Source: Endozoicomonas sp. SCSIO W0465 (GTDB taxonomy: Bacteria > Pseudomonadota > Gammaproteobacteria > Pseudomonadales > Endozoicomonadaceae). From it: DNA of 64,000 nt. Position 1 is the first letter of the stretch. Each line of letters opens with the position of its first letter. Below the pieces are notes generated by a model. It was not told the DNA's origin. It saw nothing but the letters and a program-made list of their open reading frames with translations, and made no database searches. The stretch lies in contig NZ_CP092417.1 of NCBI RefSeq assembly GCF_023716865.1, positions 2,458,001-2,522,000 of the forward strand, in the 5' to 3' direction. Made by a program: the position numbers and the translations under genes. Shown piece by piece: positions 1-8,295 of this stretch.

Positions 1-78
1 CGCCCAATCGGGCGGGGATATAAGATGGGAAGGCCGGGCCGCGCAGGCGTAGAGCCTTCCGCCAGCAGGTTTGCACTA
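1..78. other. End region of an IS200/IS605 element with palindromes
   Basis: This stretch lies just past the stop codon of the Y1 transposase. It has a short hairpin at the window edge (CGCCC/GGGCG, 1-14) and a longer imperfect palindrome with GGAAGGC near 28 and GCCTTCC ending at 61. IS200/IS605 elements carry subterminal hairpins recognised by TnpA, so these are probably the end of that element. The window starts inside it, so the true border and any tnpB cannot be seen. Confidence 0.4.
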
Positions 79-439
79 TCAATCAGGCGTACTCTGACTA
101 TTCACGTACTCTTTGAGAGTTTCGATAGTCGCCCCTCCTGCACTGCAAGCAAAGTACGCCCTTGACCATAACCGGCCTGATTTACTTTGAGTCGTAAGGT
201 GGGTATTCAATATTCGCAATTGCCTTGATGATGTTGATTTCAGGTTGTTTACCATGACACTGACAGCCAGTTTCGGTGGGTAGGCAATCAGTAAATGGAC
301 ATGGTCTTTCTCTCCATCCATTTCCAGCAAATCACACTCCAATTTCACGCAGGCACTCTCGAACGCATCACGTAATTGTTGAATCATGTACCCATCAAAC
401 AGCTTGCGTCTGTACTTTGTAGTGAACACTAAATGAACA
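79..439 (-). pseudogene. tnpA: IS200/IS605 family Y1 transposase TnpA, 5'-truncated by IS66
   Basis: This is a Y1 (HUH) single-strand transposase. The fragment shows the HUH pair as HVH in DHVHLLI and a likely catalytic tyrosine in LKEYVNSQ near the C-terminus. Full-length relatives are about 140-150 aa. Here reading can be traced back through HLVFTTKYRRK to position 439, where the IS66 end begins, so about 20 N-terminal residues are missing. The first in-frame Met gives only 116 aa. The gene is probably inactive because its start and promoter are gone. Confidence 0.85.
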
Positions 440-2047
440 GTAACTATTCAGCACTGAGCAAAGGCATATTACAGTAATTCCGAACAGCTCTATGAAGTGA
501 TTGATATATGTCCATTCCCTGTTTTCTGGCAGACGACAAATAGCTGCGAATCCGTGCAAACATAGAACCACCGTCTGCACTCCTGAAGCAGCCTGAGATT
601 TTCTGCTTTAACTTGGCCATTCGAACATCCCGCTCACTGCCATTGTTATCGAAGGGAATGGTAAAATCTGACATGAAGCGCAGTGTCTCAGCCTTGAACT
701 CAGTGAGTCGTTTGAAGAGATTGTAAGCTTTAGTATTCTTGACTTTCTTGCGCTTAAGCTCCTCTCGTTGCTTCTCCATATAGACGACTTCTTTCATTAG
801 AGCCCGCTGAAGCAACCGGTCATAAATCTTCTCGATTCGTTCACAGACAACACTTGGCATCTGTAGCATACCTATGGTCTTAAAGCCCTTGCAGTAATGC
901 CAGGAAAGCCTCAGTAGCTTCATCAATCGCAACGCCAGTTGATTGCTGTCCCTATCAACAACACCCAAAAGCTCCCTCAGGTGATGGGCATTGCAAAGTA
1001 CGTGAGTTGCCGCATATGCAAAATAGGATTTCCAATGATCATGAACCAGAACGCCTGCAAATGTTAGCAGTATGCCCATCGTGTCCATGGCCTCACGACC
1101 TCGCTTTTCAGACAAGTAGTAGAGCGTCCATTGTTCATCCCGCATAACGTGTAGCCAGTGCAAAGAGCCCTCGGCCCGCATACCCGTTTCATCGGCTCCG
1201 GCAACAGACGATTCCCGCAAGGCGTCACGAATAACCTCTTCAGTAGAAGCCAGATTTTCATAGGTTCTGGCCACAAAATTGGCGACAGTGCCTGCACTTA
1301 CACTCATTTTATAGAGAGTATTAAAATACTCTGACACGCGCTTAAAAGGCAGGAAATGGTATTGGTTAAGATAGACGGCCATAGCCTGTGTGGCTGAGCC
1401 ATATTGTGCGGCAGCGGTAACACCTTCCGGGAATTCAGCCTGATTCCGACAACCACAAGTGCAGATTTTTACTTCAGCTCTATGGGCCGTTACTTCAAAT
1501 TCACCCGGTCTCCCTGGTTCAAACACCTGTCGTTCAATATATTTGACCGGCTCACTATCAAGAAGAGACGCCTGACATTTATTGCATTCTTTAACCGGAA
1601 GGTACTCAATATAGTCAGGGATATCGACCTGTTTAAGACAAGTGCCCTGATGCCCTTTCTTTCCACCGGCTTTATTACCAGAAGACTGTCTCAGACTTTT
1701 AGGATTGGGTTTTTCATCCGATGGATCGGTACCTTTATCTGCGGAAAGGTCGTCAGAATGATCTGGAGAATTACTGTTTTTACAAGGTTTTTGATAACCA
1801 TCAGACGATGGCGGCTTGCTGCTGTTTTGACTGTTCTTGCCAACCTTTTCTTCCAATTCTCGACATCGCTCTTCCAGACAGGCAACTCTCATCCGCAGCT
1901 CTGCATTCTCTTTCAAGAGAATCTCAGCCGACATAGTTGCGGGTAGTTCTGGAATCATGCTGGCGAATATTGTGGAAAAATGGTGCTTAAGAGGATGGTA
2001 TAAAAATCAGAAAATTCCAGATTTATGTGGGGGTGCTGAACAGTTAC
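440..2047 (-). mobile_element. IS66-family element (single-ORF, ISBst12-like), copy A
   Basis: The element is bounded by GTAACTATTCAGCAC at 440 and the complement of GTAACTGTTCAGCAC ending at 2047. It has one transposase gene and no tnpA/tnpB accessory genes, which fits the ISBst12-like subgroup of IS66. The other IS66 copies with readable borders have perfect 8-bp target duplications, but copy A does not: AATGAACA precedes it and ATCCGTTT follows. The flanks also belong to unrelated genes (an IS200 transposase and a threonine aldolase). The best reading is recombination between two IS66 copies, or a deletion up to one end. Confidence 0.9.
444..1958 (-). CDS. IS66 family transposase (copy A, intact)
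   Basis: This 504-aa protein is a DDE transposase. It opens with a leucine-zipper-like coiled coil (about residues 10-40), followed by the IS66 hallmark NSSKPPSSD, a CxxC zinc-finger-like region (NKCQ, then CTCGC), and the catalytic core with GADETGMR and DHWKSYF near the first two aspartates. The C-terminus has NNGSERDVRMAK, which contains the catalytic Glu. By eye it matches the copy at 8296-9810. Translation could instead begin at the second Met (MSAEIL). Confidence 0.93.
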   Translation of the reverse strand: MIPELPATMSAEILLKENAELRMRVACLEERCRELEEKVGKNSQNSSKPPSSDGYQKPCKNSNSPDHSDDLSADKGTDPSDEKPNPKSLRQSSGNKAGGKKGHQGTCLKQVDIPDYIEYLPVKECNKCQASLLDSEPVKYIERQVFEPGRPGEFEVTAHRAEVKICTCGCRNQAEFPEGVTAAAQYGSATQAMAVYLNQYHFLPFKRVSEYFNTLYKMSVSAGTVANFVARTYENLASTEEVIRDALRESSVAGADETGMRAEGSLHWLHVMRDEQWTLYYLSEKRGREAMDTMGILLTFAGVLVHDHWKSYFAYAATHVLCNAHHLRELLGVVDRDSNQLALRLMKLLRLSWHYCKGFKTIGMLQMPSVVCERIEKIYDRLLQRALMKEVVYMEKQREELKRKKVKNTKAYNLFKRLTEFKAETLRFMSDFTIPFDNNGSERDVRMAKLKQKISGCFRSADGGSMFARIRSYLSSARKQGMDIYQSLHRAVRNYCNMPLLSAE

Positions 2048-2663
2048 ATCCGTTTTTAGTACCTCCAAGTGACAGAATGTCTATGTGTTCACATATTTCA
2101 GCCAGAGAGCAATCAAGTGCCACTGCGGCATTGTAGATACGGCAACCATCCACATGCAGCAACATACCCAGTTCAATACAGGCCGCTTTAATTTCCCCCA
2201 GCTCATCCAGAGAGTAAACCGTTCCCCATTCGGTTGACTGGGATATACTGACCAGTCTTGGGCGGGTTGCATGCATTCCCCACCAGCTTTCATTCTGGCA
2301 GGCTTTGCGAATCTGTTCAGGTGTGATTTTTCCATGAGAGGACTCAACGGTAATCATCCGACTACCGGTGGCATTAACCGGAGCCCCGCTTTCATTGCTC
2401 ACAATATGGGCTGTATCTGGACAGATAATACTATCAATACTGCGCAGAGCTGCTTTGCAGGCCAGAGTGTTGGCGGCCGTACCGTTGTATACGAAGAATA
2501 TGTCAGCAGGCCTGCCCAAAGCCTGCTTAACCATGTTTATGGCCTCCCCGGTCAGGGCATCATTGCCATAGGCTCCCATGTGACCAGCATTTGCTTCTAT
2601 CAACGCGTTCATGACTTCGGGACAAACCCCGGAAGTGTTATCACTGGTAAAAAATCGTGTCAT
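2048..2663 (-). pseudogene. ltaE: Low-specificity L-threonine aldolase, C-terminally truncated
   Basis: Threonine aldolases are PLP enzymes that split L-threonine or allo-threonine into glycine and acetaldehyde. The fragment starts with the family's MTRFFTSDNTSG, keeps the His/Asp region LLHVDGCRIYNA, and reaches the PLP-binding lysine in SLGGTKNG. At 2048 it runs into IS66 copy A, and the reading frame ends in IS sequence. About 205 of the usual 330-350 residues remain, so the C-terminal domain is lost and the product should be inactive. The missing half is not in this window. Confidence 0.9.
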
Positions 2664-3260
2664 GGAGCTTTTATCCTGCCTGCTAATCGATATTATTAAC
2701 GGGCAATATTACTTAAACCCTTATGATGGGCAAATAGCCAGTTATAAGCACCTGCTATCTTTTACCACTGTTATTGATCTGAAAGATATGCGAAGCCGGT
2801 TTCTGCAATTTAAGGATACGCCTCTGTTAACTGAGGATAACCTGATCTTTTTTTCGGGTTTCATAGCGATGGCTCATGCAGCGATATTGGGCAGCCAAAA
2901 CAGACTCTGATGCATTCCCTGACTGGTAGCATCCCAGAAAGCTGACCACGGTAATCATAATCTGGGCGCTGGTTCGGATTCTTCTTAACATAATGACATC
3001 CTTTCATTACATGGAATACGATACTGATAAAGTTATTGGAACTTAGCTTTATTACCAATAACAACACCGTCAGTACTGGCAACAAAAAACAAAAAAATTA
3101 ACTATATTTCAACTGGTTAAAAAATCTGTCATCCAAAAATATTGGGAATGAACTATGGCTCCGGAATATTGTCAGACCCTGTAACCAGAGTGTTATGCAC
3201 AAACACAGCCCCAGCCCTTAATATTTCTTTTCATTAAGGGATCAAGTCGGGAGAAGGAGT
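2664..3260. other. Gene-poor region upstream of the STAS gene
   Basis: I see no convincing gene here. A + strand ORF covering 2611-2910 overlaps ltaE, has no recognisable domain and lacks a good ribosome site. The region is AT-rich from about 3,050 and presumably holds the promoter of the truncated ltaE (leftward) and of the STAS gene (rightward). Confidence 0.5.
3215..3240 (+). promoter_or_regulatory. Inverted repeat in the leader of the STAS gene
   Basis: CCCTTAAT (3215-3222) pairs with ATTAAGGG (3233-3240) around a 10-nt T-rich loop. The hairpin ends shortly before the strong Shine-Dalgarno site GGAGAAGGAG (about 3250-3259) of the gene at 3261. It could be an operator or an RNA structure affecting translation. 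No T-run follows it, so it is not an intrinsic terminator. Confidence 0.4.
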
Positions 3261-3605
3261 ATGGAATTAACCATTAATCTCGAAAGCTATCAAAACTACA
3301 CGCTAATGATTTTGGATGGCGATATTAATTGCAGTACCATCCATTTACTGGAGAATGCTTTAGAGAACGCAACAAGAATCGACACTAGCCATATTGTGCT
3401 GGATTGCTCGCAGCTTAACAGCATTAGTAGTGATGGATTGAAACTACTCCTCCATTGTCAGGTACAACTGGCAGGGCATTTCTACCTATCGCTCTATAAC
3501 GTACCCAACGATGTTGCTTCATTAATGGAGTTAAGTGGGATTACGTATTTTATCCAGATGAATACACATGAACAGAATCAGCAGAAACAGTCAGCATCAG
3601 CCTGA
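3261..3605 (+). CDS. STAS-domain protein (anti-sigma factor antagonist-like)
   Basis: This 114-aa protein is a single STAS domain. The central IVLDCSQLNSISSDGLKLL matches the STAS core, where a Ser next to the DG turn is the usual phosphorylation site in SpoIIAA/RsbV-type antagonists. Such proteins release a partner (anti-sigma factor, or a transporter in ABC-STAS systems) according to phosphorylation. No anti-sigma kinase or sigma factor lies next to it, so the partner is unknown. A strong Shine-Dalgarno site fixes the start. It is convergent with uraA, and a bidirectional terminator separates them. The C-terminal tail (HEQNQQKQ onward) is probably disordered. Confidence 0.75.
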   Translation: MELTINLESYQNYTLMILDGDINCSTIHLLENALENATRIDTSHIVLDCSQLNSISSDGLKLLLHCQVQLAGHFYLSLYNVPNDVASLMELSGITYFIQMNTHEQNQQKQSASA

Positions 3606-3610
3606 TCCAT

Positions 3611-3650
3611 AAAAAAAGCGGTATTAAAAACTAATACCGCCTGCTTTTTC
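3611..3650. terminator. Bidirectional intrinsic terminator between STAS gene and uraA
   Basis: A perfect 9-bp stem, GCGGTATTA (3618-3626) with TAATACCGC (3632-3640), has a 5-nt loop. An A-run (3611-3617) lies on one side and a T-run (about 3645-3649) on the other, so it can act on both the rightward STAS transcript and the leftward uraA transcript. Confidence 0.85.
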
Positions 3651-3672
3651 AGCTTTTATTCGGGTGTACGTC

Positions 3673-4962
3673 CTATACGACTTTTTCTTTACCAACTTCA
3701 GAAGACTGGTATCGATCTTCCCCGGGGCGATGAGGTAGCAGTAAATTCAGAATGACTGCTGTCAGCGCACAAAGACTGACGCCCTTCAGTGAAAATTCAC
3801 CCAGTGAGATTCCCATATTGCCGATACCAAATACCAGTACGAGAGATACAATCACCAGATTTCGGGGTTGGCCCAGGTCAACCCTTGCCTTAATAAGCGT
3901 ATTAAGGCCAACGACGGCAATGGAGCCGAATAGCAGCATCATAATACCGCCCATCACCGGCACCGGAATGGTTGACAGGAACCCACCAATTTTACCGATA
4001 AAGGCTACGCCAATAGCAATAACTGCAGCCCAGGTCATAATAACGGGGTTGTAGGCTTTGGTCAGCATCACCGCACCAGTGACTTCTGAGTAGGTGGTAT
4101 TAGGTGGCCCACCAAACAGGCCGGCGGCCGTCGTTGCCAGGCCATCACCTAACAGGGTATTTTTCAGCCCTGGTTTATCCAGATACTTCTTCCCGGTCAC
4201 TGAGCTGATCGCCAGCATATCACCAATGTGCTCAATAGCAGGTGCAATCGCTACCGGAATCATATAAAGCACCGCATTCCAATTGAACTCCGGAGTGGTA
4301 AAGTTCGGAATAGCAAACCAGGGGCGGTCAAGTAAAGGCTGAAAGTTCACAACATCCATGATCACCGCTGCAATATACCCGGTTCCAATACCACAGATAA
4401 TTGGAATCAGTCGAAGAATCCCGCCAGCCATGGTCGCCACCAACAGGGTTGCTAGCAGCGAGATAGCCGCAAGAAACAGAGCTTGATCTGCGGAGAGTAG
4501 CCCTTCAATCGGTGATGTTGCCATCCCAACTGCAGCAGGAGCAAGACCAAGGCCGATAACCATAATCACCGGCCCAACCACGACCGGTGGAAACAGTCGG
4601 TAAAGTATGCCTGATCCGCGTAACCTGACCAGCACACTCAATGCGGCATACAGCACACCGGCTGCCATGATACCGCCCATGGTGGCAGCCAATCCCCAGG
4701 ATTGAATACTGAACGTAATCGGCGCAATGAAAGCAAAAGAAGATGCCAGGAAGACCGGTACTTGCCGACGAGTGATCAGCTGGAAAATCAGGGTACCAAT
4801 ACCAGCCGTAAAGAACGCCACATTGGCGTCCAACCCGGTCAGTAACGGCACCAGTACCAGAGCACCAAAGGCAACAAACAGCATCTGCCCTCCCATCAGT
4901 GCCTGCCGCCAGAGTGACAGCTCTGAATGGAGGGTTTCCCCCGGCTGTGCAGAATGATTCAT
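3673..4962 (-). CDS. uraA: Uracil permease (NCS2 family)
   Basis: This 429-aa inner-membrane protein imports uracil by proton symport, for salvage by upp. Its length equals that of E. coli UraA. About 12-14 hydrophobic segments are visible. Two family regions hold the substrate-binding glutamates: APAIEHIGD and NTTYSEVTGA. A Shine-Dalgarno site (AAGGAT) lies 8-10 nt upstream of the ATG at 4962. The original arrangement was upp then uraA, with about 22 bp between them. IS66 copy B entered that gap, so uraA is now roughly 4.8 kb from upp. Its expression must come from a new promoter or from read-through. Confidence 0.93.
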   Translation of the reverse strand: MNHSAQPGETLHSELSLWRQALMGGQMLFVAFGALVLVPLLTGLDANVAFFTAGIGTLIFQLITRRQVPVFLASSFAFIAPITFSIQSWGLAATMGGIMAAGVLYAALSVLVRLRGSGILYRLFPPVVVGPVIMVIGLGLAPAAVGMATSPIEGLLSADQALFLAAISLLATLLVATMAGGILRLIPIICGIGTGYIAAVIMDVVNFQPLLDRPWFAIPNFTTPEFNWNAVLYMIPVAIAPAIEHIGDMLAISSVTGKKYLDKPGLKNTLLGDGLATTAAGLFGGPPNTTYSEVTGAVMLTKAYNPVIMTWAAVIAIGVAFIGKIGGFLSTIPVPVMGGIMMLLFGSIAVVGLNTLIKARVDLGQPRNLVIVSLVLVFGIGNMGISLGEFSLKGVSLCALTAVILNLLLPHRPGEDRYQSSEVGKEKVV

Positions 4963-5030
4963 TTTGGATATCCTTATTTCTTATCTATTTTGGTAACTGT
5001 TCAGCACCCCCACATAAATCTGACTCTTGA

Positions 5031-6458
5031 TCACATCTCTCCAGCGCTGAACTGCCGGGCTATCTGCCAGGTTTTTACCCGATCCTGCAATTTCGCCCAG
5101 CCTTCCCATACCACTAACCAGCCGGGCTGCCCTGTATGCTTTGAATCACCCCAACCACCAAGCCGAGCAATCGTTTGAAGCAGCCAAGTGACTGTTGGCG
5201 GCTTATCGGGCAACGCTTTTTTTTCATAGGTTAGCCAGAGAACCTGCCATTCATCATCACTGACCACCTCATTCGCGAGTGTTTTTTCACTCCAAAGCTT
5301 TCTGTCTTTGTGCTGCCTGTCATTCGGTAACATTAATGCTTCACGGATTTGCATTAGTCTGACAGCGACAAACATTAATATGACCGCAAGTCGTTCAATG
5401 TTATCCGGAGATTGCAGACGAAGCCTTTCTACTCCTGCTCCCGATTTCCAAGCCTTATGGAACTCTTCTATTCGCCATCGGAGCTCGTAAAATCGAATGA
5501 TAGAGCGACAGTCTTCGAATGTTTCAATATCTTCAGTTGTCAATAGTACCCAGTGCAAACGGTCTTCGGAGTCATTGCCAATCTCTTCAGCCGACACAAT
5601 ATTCATAGTTACCGGTTCCGGCCTGCCGCCTGGCCTTTGCGGCGCCTGTATTGTCATCTTCTTTCTTTTGACCTGCAGCGTTGCCTTTCGCTTCTTTCTA
5701 CCTCCTTTTTGAGGAACCACTATCGTATATTTCCCCAACACTTCAGTCTGAGCTAAGGAATCAAATAATAAGAGTTCGCCATCCACCAGGATTCTGTTTT
5801 GTGTAGCTCTTACAACAAACCGCTGTCGGTTATCCAGTTTGTAGTGCATATATTCGTATATATCCGCCTCCCGGTCGCAAACACTGATGATGTCAGGCAT
5901 TTTACCCCCCATCCTTTGTTCTGTGTTTTCAGAGGCTCTTTGCCACTTAAAGCTTTCCTTTCCCTCGTAAGGTAGCTGACGACGTTGGTTCTTTTTCCCC
6001 CGCTGAACGTCCTCTCTAACCCATCGTTCTTGATCAATAAGCCCAATGCTTCGCTCTGTATCCGCATCAACCAAGAAGACAGAGTGGACGTGGAATCCTC
6101 TGGTTTTAGAGCCTTCAGGACCTCCAAGATCACCAAGCTCGGATCTGACAGCATGTTTATAACCCAGGGTTGTTGTATCTTCGAGAGCCAGAAGTAGGCG
6201 AGACTGTCTCGCTATTTTGGCAGTTGCCTGAAAGCCTGCCTCAGCTATTGCTTCAGGCTTTACGGCCTCATTCTCAATCAGCCGGTAAGCTCCAGTTACC
6301 AGTGCGGTATAACCTTCGCATGAAGATGACAAAGAATTACCGGTATGAGCTGAAAGCTCGGCAGCAACTTTGACAAGTCGTTTTGTACGTCGAGTATCGC
6401 CCAAATCAGCACATCCAAAAGTTAGTTCTGACCATGGTTTAGGAGAAAGTGGAAGCAT
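5031..6458 (-). CDS. Tn5/IS50-like transposase (copy A)
   Basis: This DDE transposase is clearly related to Tn5 Tnp. The catalytic triad appears in LALEDTTTLGY (first Asp), VCDREADIYEY (second Asp) and WRIEEFHKAWKSGAG (Glu, in the YREK signature). The C-terminal IARLGG-DSKHTG stretch also matches Tn5. I chose the ATG at 6458, giving 475 aa against 476 in Tn5, over an upstream TTG at 6491. The coding part is intact, but IS-453 copy A sits about 40 bp upstream of the start and has probably removed its normal promoter. Confidence 0.93.
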   Translation of the reverse strand: MLPLSPKPWSELTFGCADLGDTRRTKRLVKVAAELSAHTGNSLSSSCEGYTALVTGAYRLIENEAVKPEAIAEAGFQATAKIARQSRLLLALEDTTTLGYKHAVRSELGDLGGPEGSKTRGFHVHSVFLVDADTERSIGLIDQERWVREDVQRGKKNQRRQLPYEGKESFKWQRASENTEQRMGGKMPDIISVCDREADIYEYMHYKLDNRQRFVVRATQNRILVDGELLLFDSLAQTEVLGKYTIVVPQKGGRKKRKATLQVKRKKMTIQAPQRPGGRPEPVTMNIVSAEEIGNDSEDRLHWVLLTTEDIETFEDCRSIIRFYELRWRIEEFHKAWKSGAGVERLRLQSPDNIERLAVILMFVAVRLMQIREALMLPNDRQHKDRKLWSEKTLANEVVSDDEWQVLWLTYEKKALPDKPPTVTWLLQTIARLGGWGDSKHTGQPGWLVVWEGWAKLQDRVKTWQIARQFSAGEM

Positions 6459-6499
6459 GACCTGTTTTATCAGTGAGAAATGATAGAACAAGGTAGCTA

Positions 6500-8200
6500 G
6501 TTCTCGTCCAAAAACACAACCAATTGAAAACTGTAGATTTTATCCTGAAAAATTAAGTGGAGCCCTACTGCTATCTGGCGACTAAACTTCCCAAGAGCAA
6601 GAAACATAAGGGATTGCCAAAAACAGAGGACTCCAAATGCGCAAAAAACGCAACCCGCAGTGTAGTATGGAACTCCATTACGTACCTCATGAAATCTGCT
6701 CCCAGCTTTCCGGTATCTCGCAATGGCTTGACGCCCATCCACAGTTCAATGACTGGATTTATGAGGACTTAAGTTCTGGTGATAAACAGAACACTGGGCG
6801 GAACGGACTATCAGCAGAATCCGTTCTTCGTGCGGCACTCCTGAAACAGTATTTGAATTGTGATTATGACTACTTGTCGTTTGTTTTGATGGACTCCATG
6901 CTCTTTCGAGACTTTTGTCGCCTCGAACCAAACCAGCGCCCCAGTCGCTCCAGTTTGCATGGGCTCATCAGCCTTCTTACTGCATCTACATGGGAACGGA
7001 TTAATAACTGTCAGCTAATGACCGCTAAAGATCAGGGTATTGAAAAAGGGCGCACTGTGGCTATTGACAGCACAGTCACCGAATCGGATATCAAACCTCC
7101 TTGCGACAGTGATCTTTTAGCCAGTTCCGTTAAAGAAATTTGTCGGCTGCTGGAACGGGGACAAACACTGACAGCGACACCGCTTTATGAATATACCCAT
7201 CACAACCGAGCCGTAAAAGATGCGGCCAGAAAATGCATCTACGCTGGCAAAGAAGAGCGGCATCAGCATTATAAAAAACTGCTGCAGTTGACCCGAAAAT
7301 CCCGGAAGGTACTTATCGAAGCTACTGTCACGCTAGCAAACGCCCGTCAGCAGGGGCAGTGTCTCCTGGCTGATGATGCCGACAAGTGGCAGGCCGATGT
7401 GGATCACCTGTTACCCCTGGTGGATGCAATAGTCTCCCAGACAGAGCGCAGGGTCTTTAAGGGTGAAAAGGTGCCAGCCCAGGAAAAAGTGGTTAGCCTG
7501 TATGAACCCCATACGGATATCATCGTAAAAGACAGGCGGCAAGTACAGTATGGCCATAAACTGAACCTGGTTCAGGGAAAAAGTCGATTGATCCTGGACC
7601 TGGTTATTGAGGAAGGTAACCCAGCGGATTCGGACCAATTCATTCCGATGATGGAAAGACAAAAAGAAATTTATGGTCGTGTACCTCGCCAGACAAGCGG
7701 TGACGGCGGATACGCGTGTCGCGCTAATTTGGAAAAAGCCAAGGCCATGGGAATCAGCGATGTAGCTTTTAATAAGAAGCGCGGACTTGAAGTCGAAGAG
7801 ATGACTAAAAGTCAGTATGTGTATAAAACGCTCTTTCGCTTCCGGGCAGGTATTGAAGCGGGAATTTCGTGGCTAAAGAGATGTTTTGGGCTATCACGTT
7901 GCCACTGCAAGGGTTCTGAGCGTTTTGATTCTCATTGCTGGTTATCGGTGGTCTGTTACAACCTGGTGATTCTGGCCAGACACCCGGCACCATCCTGATA
8001 GCCACCTCCACGCTACATGAAAGTACCTTTCCAGCATGGTGGGAGGATGTTTTCTGCCTGCTTTTCGCGTTTTTCTCCAATATCCGTCCCAGATTAGAGA
8101 AAAAAAGGGAAGAGTTTTTGCGGCTCTCTGGAATTTCAGGAAATATCAAAACGAACGTACAATCTAATTATGATTGCCTGATGCGTTTTTGGACGAGAAC
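6500..8200 (+). mobile_element. IS-453 (ISNCY/IS1182-like) element, copy A
   Basis: This 1701-bp element starts GTTCTCGTCCAAAAAC and ends with the complement. It sits between two copies of TAGCTA (6494-6499 and 8201-8206). The uninterrupted target is visible in IS50 copy B near 22,385 (GGTAGCTATTTG). Because the flanks continue the terminal-repeat symmetry, the duplication may be 4 bp (AGCT) with longer terminal repeats, or 6 bp as written. Confidence 0.9.
6637..7998 (+). CDS. DDE transposase of IS-453 (DUF772-type, copy A)
   Basis: This 453-aa transposase has an N-terminal domain typical of the IS5/IS1182 group (HYVPHEICSQL, then LRAALLKQYLNCDYDYLSF and the SLHGLISLL region). The catalytic core has TVAIDSTVTESD (first Asp), TSGDGGYACR (second Asp) and RAGIEAGISWLKR (Glu). 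A basic, helical insert of about 130 residues lies between the first two. GAGG before the ATG supports the start. I am sure it is a transposase; the family assignment (ISNCY versus IS1182/IS5) is uncertain. Confidence 0.88.
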   Translation: MRKKRNPQCSMELHYVPHEICSQLSGISQWLDAHPQFNDWIYEDLSSGDKQNTGRNGLSAESVLRAALLKQYLNCDYDYLSFVLMDSMLFRDFCRLEPNQRPSRSSLHGLISLLTASTWERINNCQLMTAKDQGIEKGRTVAIDSTVTESDIKPPCDSDLLASSVKEICRLLERGQTLTATPLYEYTHHNRAVKDAARKCIYAGKEERHQHYKKLLQLTRKSRKVLIEATVTLANARQQGQCLLADDADKWQADVDHLLPLVDAIVSQTERRVFKGEKVPAQEKVVSLYEPHTDIIVKDRRQVQYGHKLNLVQGKSRLILDLVIEEGNPADSDQFIPMMERQKEIYGRVPRQTSGDGGYACRANLEKAKAMGISDVAFNKKRGLEVEEMTKSQYVYKTLFRFRAGIEAGISWLKRCFGLSRCHCKGSERFDSHCWLSVVCYNLVILARHPAPS

Positions 8201-8295
8201 TAGCTATTTGTGATCAAGAGACAGCACATAAATCTGGAATTTTCTGATTTTTATACCGTCCTCTTAAGCACCATTTTTCCACAATATTCGCCAGC

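Larger units (their letters stand above)
5020..8224 (-). mobile_element. IS50/Tn5-like IS4-family element, copy A, carrying IS-453 copy A
   Basis: Its ends are CTGACTCTTGATCACATCT (from 5020) and the complement of CTGTCTCTTGATCACA (to 8224). Both closely resemble the 19-bp outside and inside ends of IS50/Tn5. The 9-bp target duplication is CACATAAAT, at 5011-5019 and 8225-8233, inside IS66 copy B. An IS-453 element is inserted near the right end (6500-8200), moving that end 1.7 kb away from the transposase gene. Confidence 0.93.

Noticed and set aside
1404..1946. 180-aa ORF antisense to the IS66 transposase, repeated in each copy
   Set aside because: It is a frame shadow of the transposase; it has no ribosome site or domain.
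2611..2910. 99-aa ORF on + upstream of the STAS gene
   Set aside because: It overlaps the start of ltaE on the other strand, has no recognisable domain and lacks a good ribosome site.
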